From NCBI GenBank assembly GCA_018712425.1, contig DVHA01000068.1, positions 1 to 7,399 on the forward strand: a DNA stretch of 7,399 nt. Direction: 5' to 3'. The notes below the pieces were generated by a model, which was not told the origin of the DNA, ran no database searches, and saw nothing but the letters and a program-made list of their open reading frames with translations. The translations under genes and the position numbers were made by a program. Below, in pieces: positions 5,089-7,399 of the stretch. Numbering within the stretch: the first letter of the stretch is position 1; every line of letters starts with the position of its first letter. This stretch comes from Candidatus Faecivivens stercoravium. Lineage in GTDB: Bacteria; Bacillota; Clostridia; Oscillospirales; Ruminococcaceae.

Positions 5089-7399
5089 TCAGGCGTTTGC
5101 CATCCCGCGGGCGGCGTTGACTGTTTCCCGTTCAGCAACCGCCCCGAGGAGGGAGCGGAGCCGGATGCGAACGGCGCCGAGGTTAGAGATTTCGTCAATC
5201 TTCAGCTGGGTGTAGAGCTTCCCGGCCGATTCCAGGATCGAGCGGACCTCGTCGGTGGTGATGGCGTCGATGCCGCAGCCGAAGCTGACCAGCTGGATCA
5301 GCTCCATGTCGGCGTTCTGGGTGACATATTTGGCGGCGTTATAGAGCCTGGCGTGGTAGGTCCACTGGTTTAAGACGTCAACCTTGACCGGCTCGACCAG
5401 GTCGGAGATGCAGTCCTCCGAGATGACCACCATTCCCAGCGAAGTCAAAAGCCGGTTGATGCCGTGGTTGATTTCCGGGTCGATGTGGTAAGGCCGGCCG
5501 CAGAGGACGGCGATCTTTTTGCCGTGGGACCGGGCGTACCGGATGTATTCGGCACCCTTATCCCGGACCATCTGCCGCGACTCGGCGTAAGCCGCGTAAG
5601 CGGCGCCGGCGGCCAGCCGGACATCCTTCCGGGTGATGCCCGGAAACTCTTCCATGAAGAAGGCAGTCGCGTGCTTGATAAAGTCTTTCGGGCGGTGGAC
5701 GCCGAAATAAGGATACAGGAACCGGATATTCTTCAGCGCCCCGATATTCGCGTGGAGAGACTCGGGGTAATAGGCGACAACCGGGCAGTTATAGTGGTTG
5801 TCCCCCTTGTGCTCGTCGAAGTTATAGGTCAGGCAGGGGTAAAAGATGGTGCCGATCCCCTGCTGCAGCAGCCATTCGATATGCCCGTGGATCAGCTTCG
5901 CCGGGTAGCAGACGGTGTCGGAGGGGATGGTATACCGGCCGAGGTTGTAGGTCTCCCGGGTGGAGATGGGCGAAACAATGACCTCAAAACCGAGCTTGGT
6001 GAGAAACGCATGCCAGAACGGCAGGTTCTCGATCATGTTCAGCCCCAGCGGGATGCCGATTTTGCCTCTGGGCCCCTCCACCGGCTTCAGCTGCCGGATC
6101 AGGTCCAGCTTGTATTCGTAGATATCCGGCAGTTTCTCGGCGTTTTTGATGCCGAGGGGCTTTTCGCACTTGTTGCCGGAGATAAACCGCCCGCCGTCCG
6201 AGAAGGTGTTGATCGTCAGTGGGCAGTGGTTGGCGCACCCCTTGCAGGTGACCGATTTGGCGGTGTGGGTGAAGTTTTCCAGCTCTTCAAGGGAGAGGAT
6301 GGTCGATTCCTTCTGCCGCTTTGCCTTGCCGTAGAGGGCGGCGCCGAAGGCCCCCATCAGCCCCGCGATGTTCGGGCGGATGACATCCCGGCCGATTTCC
6401 CGCTCAAAGCTTCTCAGCACCGCGTCGTTGAGGAAGGTTCCCCCCTGGACAACGATGTGCTGGCCCAGTTCGTCGGGGGAATGGGCGCGGATGACCTTAT
6501 AGATGGCGTTTTTGACGACCGAGAGGGAGAGGCCGGCCGAGATGTCGGCGACCGACGCGCCGTCCTTCTGGGCCTGCTTGACCGACGAGTTCATAAAGAC
6601 GGTGCAGCGGGACCCGAGGTCGACCGGGTACTGGGAGAAAAGCCCCCGCTCGGCGAAATCGGCGATCTCGTACCCCATCGACTTGGCAAAGGTTTCGATG
6701 AACGACCCGCAGCCGGAGGAGCAGGCTTCGTTTAGCATGATGCTGTCGATCGAGTTGTTGCGGACCTTAAAGCACTTGATGTCCTGCCCGCCGATGTCGA
6801 GGATAAAGTCGACGTCCGGTTCAAAATGCCGGGCGGCCCGGAAGTGGGCCATCGTTTCAACGATCCCGTCGTCTACCCGGAAGGCGTTGCGGATCAGGTC
6901 CTCGCCGTACCCGGTGACGACGCCGCTGCAAAGGCGGATCCTGCCGCCGCAGAGCCTGCGGATGGTGATCAGCTGTTCCCGGATGATGGTGACGGGGTTG
7001 CCGCGGTTGGAGGAGTAGTATTTGTAGAGGATCTTGTCGTCCTCCGAAATCAGCACCACCTTGGTGGTGGTGGAGCCGCAGTCGATGCCGAGGTAGGCGT
7101 TGCCGGAGTAGCTTTCGATGTCCCGTTCCTCGACCGTCGCTTTGGCGTGGCGTTCGGCGAATGCCTTGTAGTCCTCTTCATTTGCGAACAGCGGTTTTAA
7201 ATAGTTGGTCGAGGTGACGCCTCCGGTCGCCTTGTCAATCCGGTCCAGCAGGTCGTCCATCGTCGTTTCATCGCAGGCCTCTTCCGCGTAAAACGCCGTG
7301 CCGATGGCGACCGAGAACTGCCCCAGTTCGGGGAAAAGCGCGTTTTCAGGCGTCAGCCGAAGCGTCTCGACAAACCGTTCCTGGAGCCCTCTGAAGAAG
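5089..7399 (-). CDS. 2-hydroxyacyl-CoA dehydratase activase: tandem BadF/HgdC ATPase domains plus DUF2229 (5' end outside window)
   Basis: The reading frame stays open to position 7398, giving 769 visible codons; ATG 7260 is internal. The first 46 residues (FFRGLQERF ... FSVAIGTAFYAEEA) are the end of a first ASKHA/BadF domain. A complete second domain follows: the ATP phosphate loop LGIDCGSTTTK (about 7092-7060), DIGGQD (6795-6778), EACSSGCGSF and SRCTVFMNSSV. Its cysteines at 6723 and 6606 are 39 residues apart, the same spacing as the two cluster-ligating cysteines of Acidaminococcus HgdC. A [4Fe-4S] at a dimer interface is therefore likely. Next is CKGCANHC with a further Cys (GNKCE), then a DUF2229-like part (IGIPLGLN, DTVCYPAKLIHGH, FGCGIDAITTDEV). 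The family uses ATP hydrolysis to inject an electron into a dehydratase partner. The protein stops at the linker where homologues continue into the module encoded by the next gene. Confidence 0.88.
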   Translation of the reverse strand, partial: FFRGLQERFVETLRLTPENALFPELGQFSVAIGTAFYAEEACDETTMDDLLDRIDKATGGVTSTNYLKPLFANEEDYKAFAERHAKATVEERDIESYSGNAYLGIDCGSTTTKVVLISEDDKILYKYYSSNRGNPVTIIREQLITIRRLCGGRIRLCSGVVTGYGEDLIRNAFRVDDGIVETMAHFRAARHFEPDVDFILDIGGQDIKCFKVRNNSIDSIMLNEACSSGCGSFIETFAKSMGYEIADFAERGLFSQYPVDLGSRCTVFMNSSVKQAQKDGASVADISAGLSLSVVKNAIYKVIRAHSPDELGQHIVVQGGTFLNDAVLRSFEREIGRDVIRPNIAGLMGAFGAALYGKAKRQKESTILSLEELENFTHTAKSVTCKGCANHCPLTINTFSDGGRFISGNKCEKPLGIKNAEKLPDIYEYKLDLIRQLKPVEGPRGKIGIPLGLNMIENLPFWHAFLTKLGFEVIVSPISTRETYNLGRYTIPSDTVCYPAKLIHGHIEWLLQQGIGTIFYPCLTYNFDEHKGDNHYNCPVVAYYPESLHANIGALKNIRFLYPYFGVHRPKDFIKHATAFFMEEFPGITRKDVRLAAGAAYAAYAESRQMVRDKGAEYIRYARSHGKKIAVLCGRPYHIDPEINHGINRLLTSLGMVVISEDCISDLVEPVKVDVLNQWTYHARLYNAAKYVTQNADMELIQLVSFGCGIDAITTDEVRSILESAGKLYTQLKIDEISNLGAVRIRLRSLLGAVAERETVNAARGMANA

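Noticed and set aside
3827..5215. Long plus-strand open frame of 462 codons opposite the dehydratase-like gene
   Set aside because: The product is rich in D, G, V and L with no recognisable domain. It lies opposite a clearly conserved gene with GC-rich third positions, which readily opens antisense frames.
5464..6735. Long plus-strand open frame of 423 codons opposite the activase gene
   Set aside because: It has low-complexity composition and no family resemblance, and is fully antisense to conserved activase and DUF2229 sequence.
7258..7260. ATG at 7260 as the start of the activase gene
   Set aside because: The frame is open to the window edge, and the upstream residues (FSVAIGTAFYAEEA) match the end of the first activase domain, so this ATG is internal.

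Overview
All recognisable genes in this window lie on the minus strand. The organism looks like an anaerobic, fairly GC-rich member of the Bacillota, class Clostridia, possibly close to Oscillospiraceae/Ruminococcaceae. Three things point there. The order yicC–remA–gmk–rpoZ–priA is the classic Firmicutes housekeeping string. RemA (DUF370) is largely a Gram-positive/clostridial protein. The oxygen-sensitive 2-hydroxyacyl-CoA dehydratase activase system belongs to strict anaerobes. The family-level placement is inference.

Right part (about 7399 to 2828, transcribed leftward): a three-gene set. The first gene, cut by the window edge, encodes a double BadF/HgdC-type ATPase activase followed by a cysteine-rich segment and a DUF2229-like domain. 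The second (3785-5020) encodes the dehydratase-like C-terminal module that is normally part of the same ~1400-residue polypeptide. Here it is a separate gene, in another frame, with its own ribosome binding site. The third (2828-3769, TTG start) encodes a CmpB-family (PF06541) membrane protein with a long cytoplasmic coiled-coil tail. Gaps of 68 and 15 nt suggest one operon.

Middle part (2343-2827): noncoding. It is dominated by a 313-bp element (2508-2820) with imperfect ~48-bp terminal inverted repeats, each carrying a hairpin. Two further hairpins and a possible branched fold lie inside. It resembles a MITE or composite palindromic repeat. Left of it are an extended -10 promoter and a pair of overlapping, mutually exclusive hairpins in the presumed leader of the next operon.

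Left part (2342 to 1): yicC (endoribonuclease-like), remA (DNA-binding regulator), gmk (guanylate kinase), rpoZ (RNA polymerase omega) and the start of priA (replication-restart helicase). Spacing is very tight: remA and gmk overlap by 8 nt and gmk and rpoZ by 4 nt. The coaBC gene that sits between rpoZ and priA in Bacillus subtilis is absent.

I see no clearly undescribed biological system. The strongest leads are the split activase/dehydratase-like protein, the inverted-repeat element and the leader hairpins of yicC.
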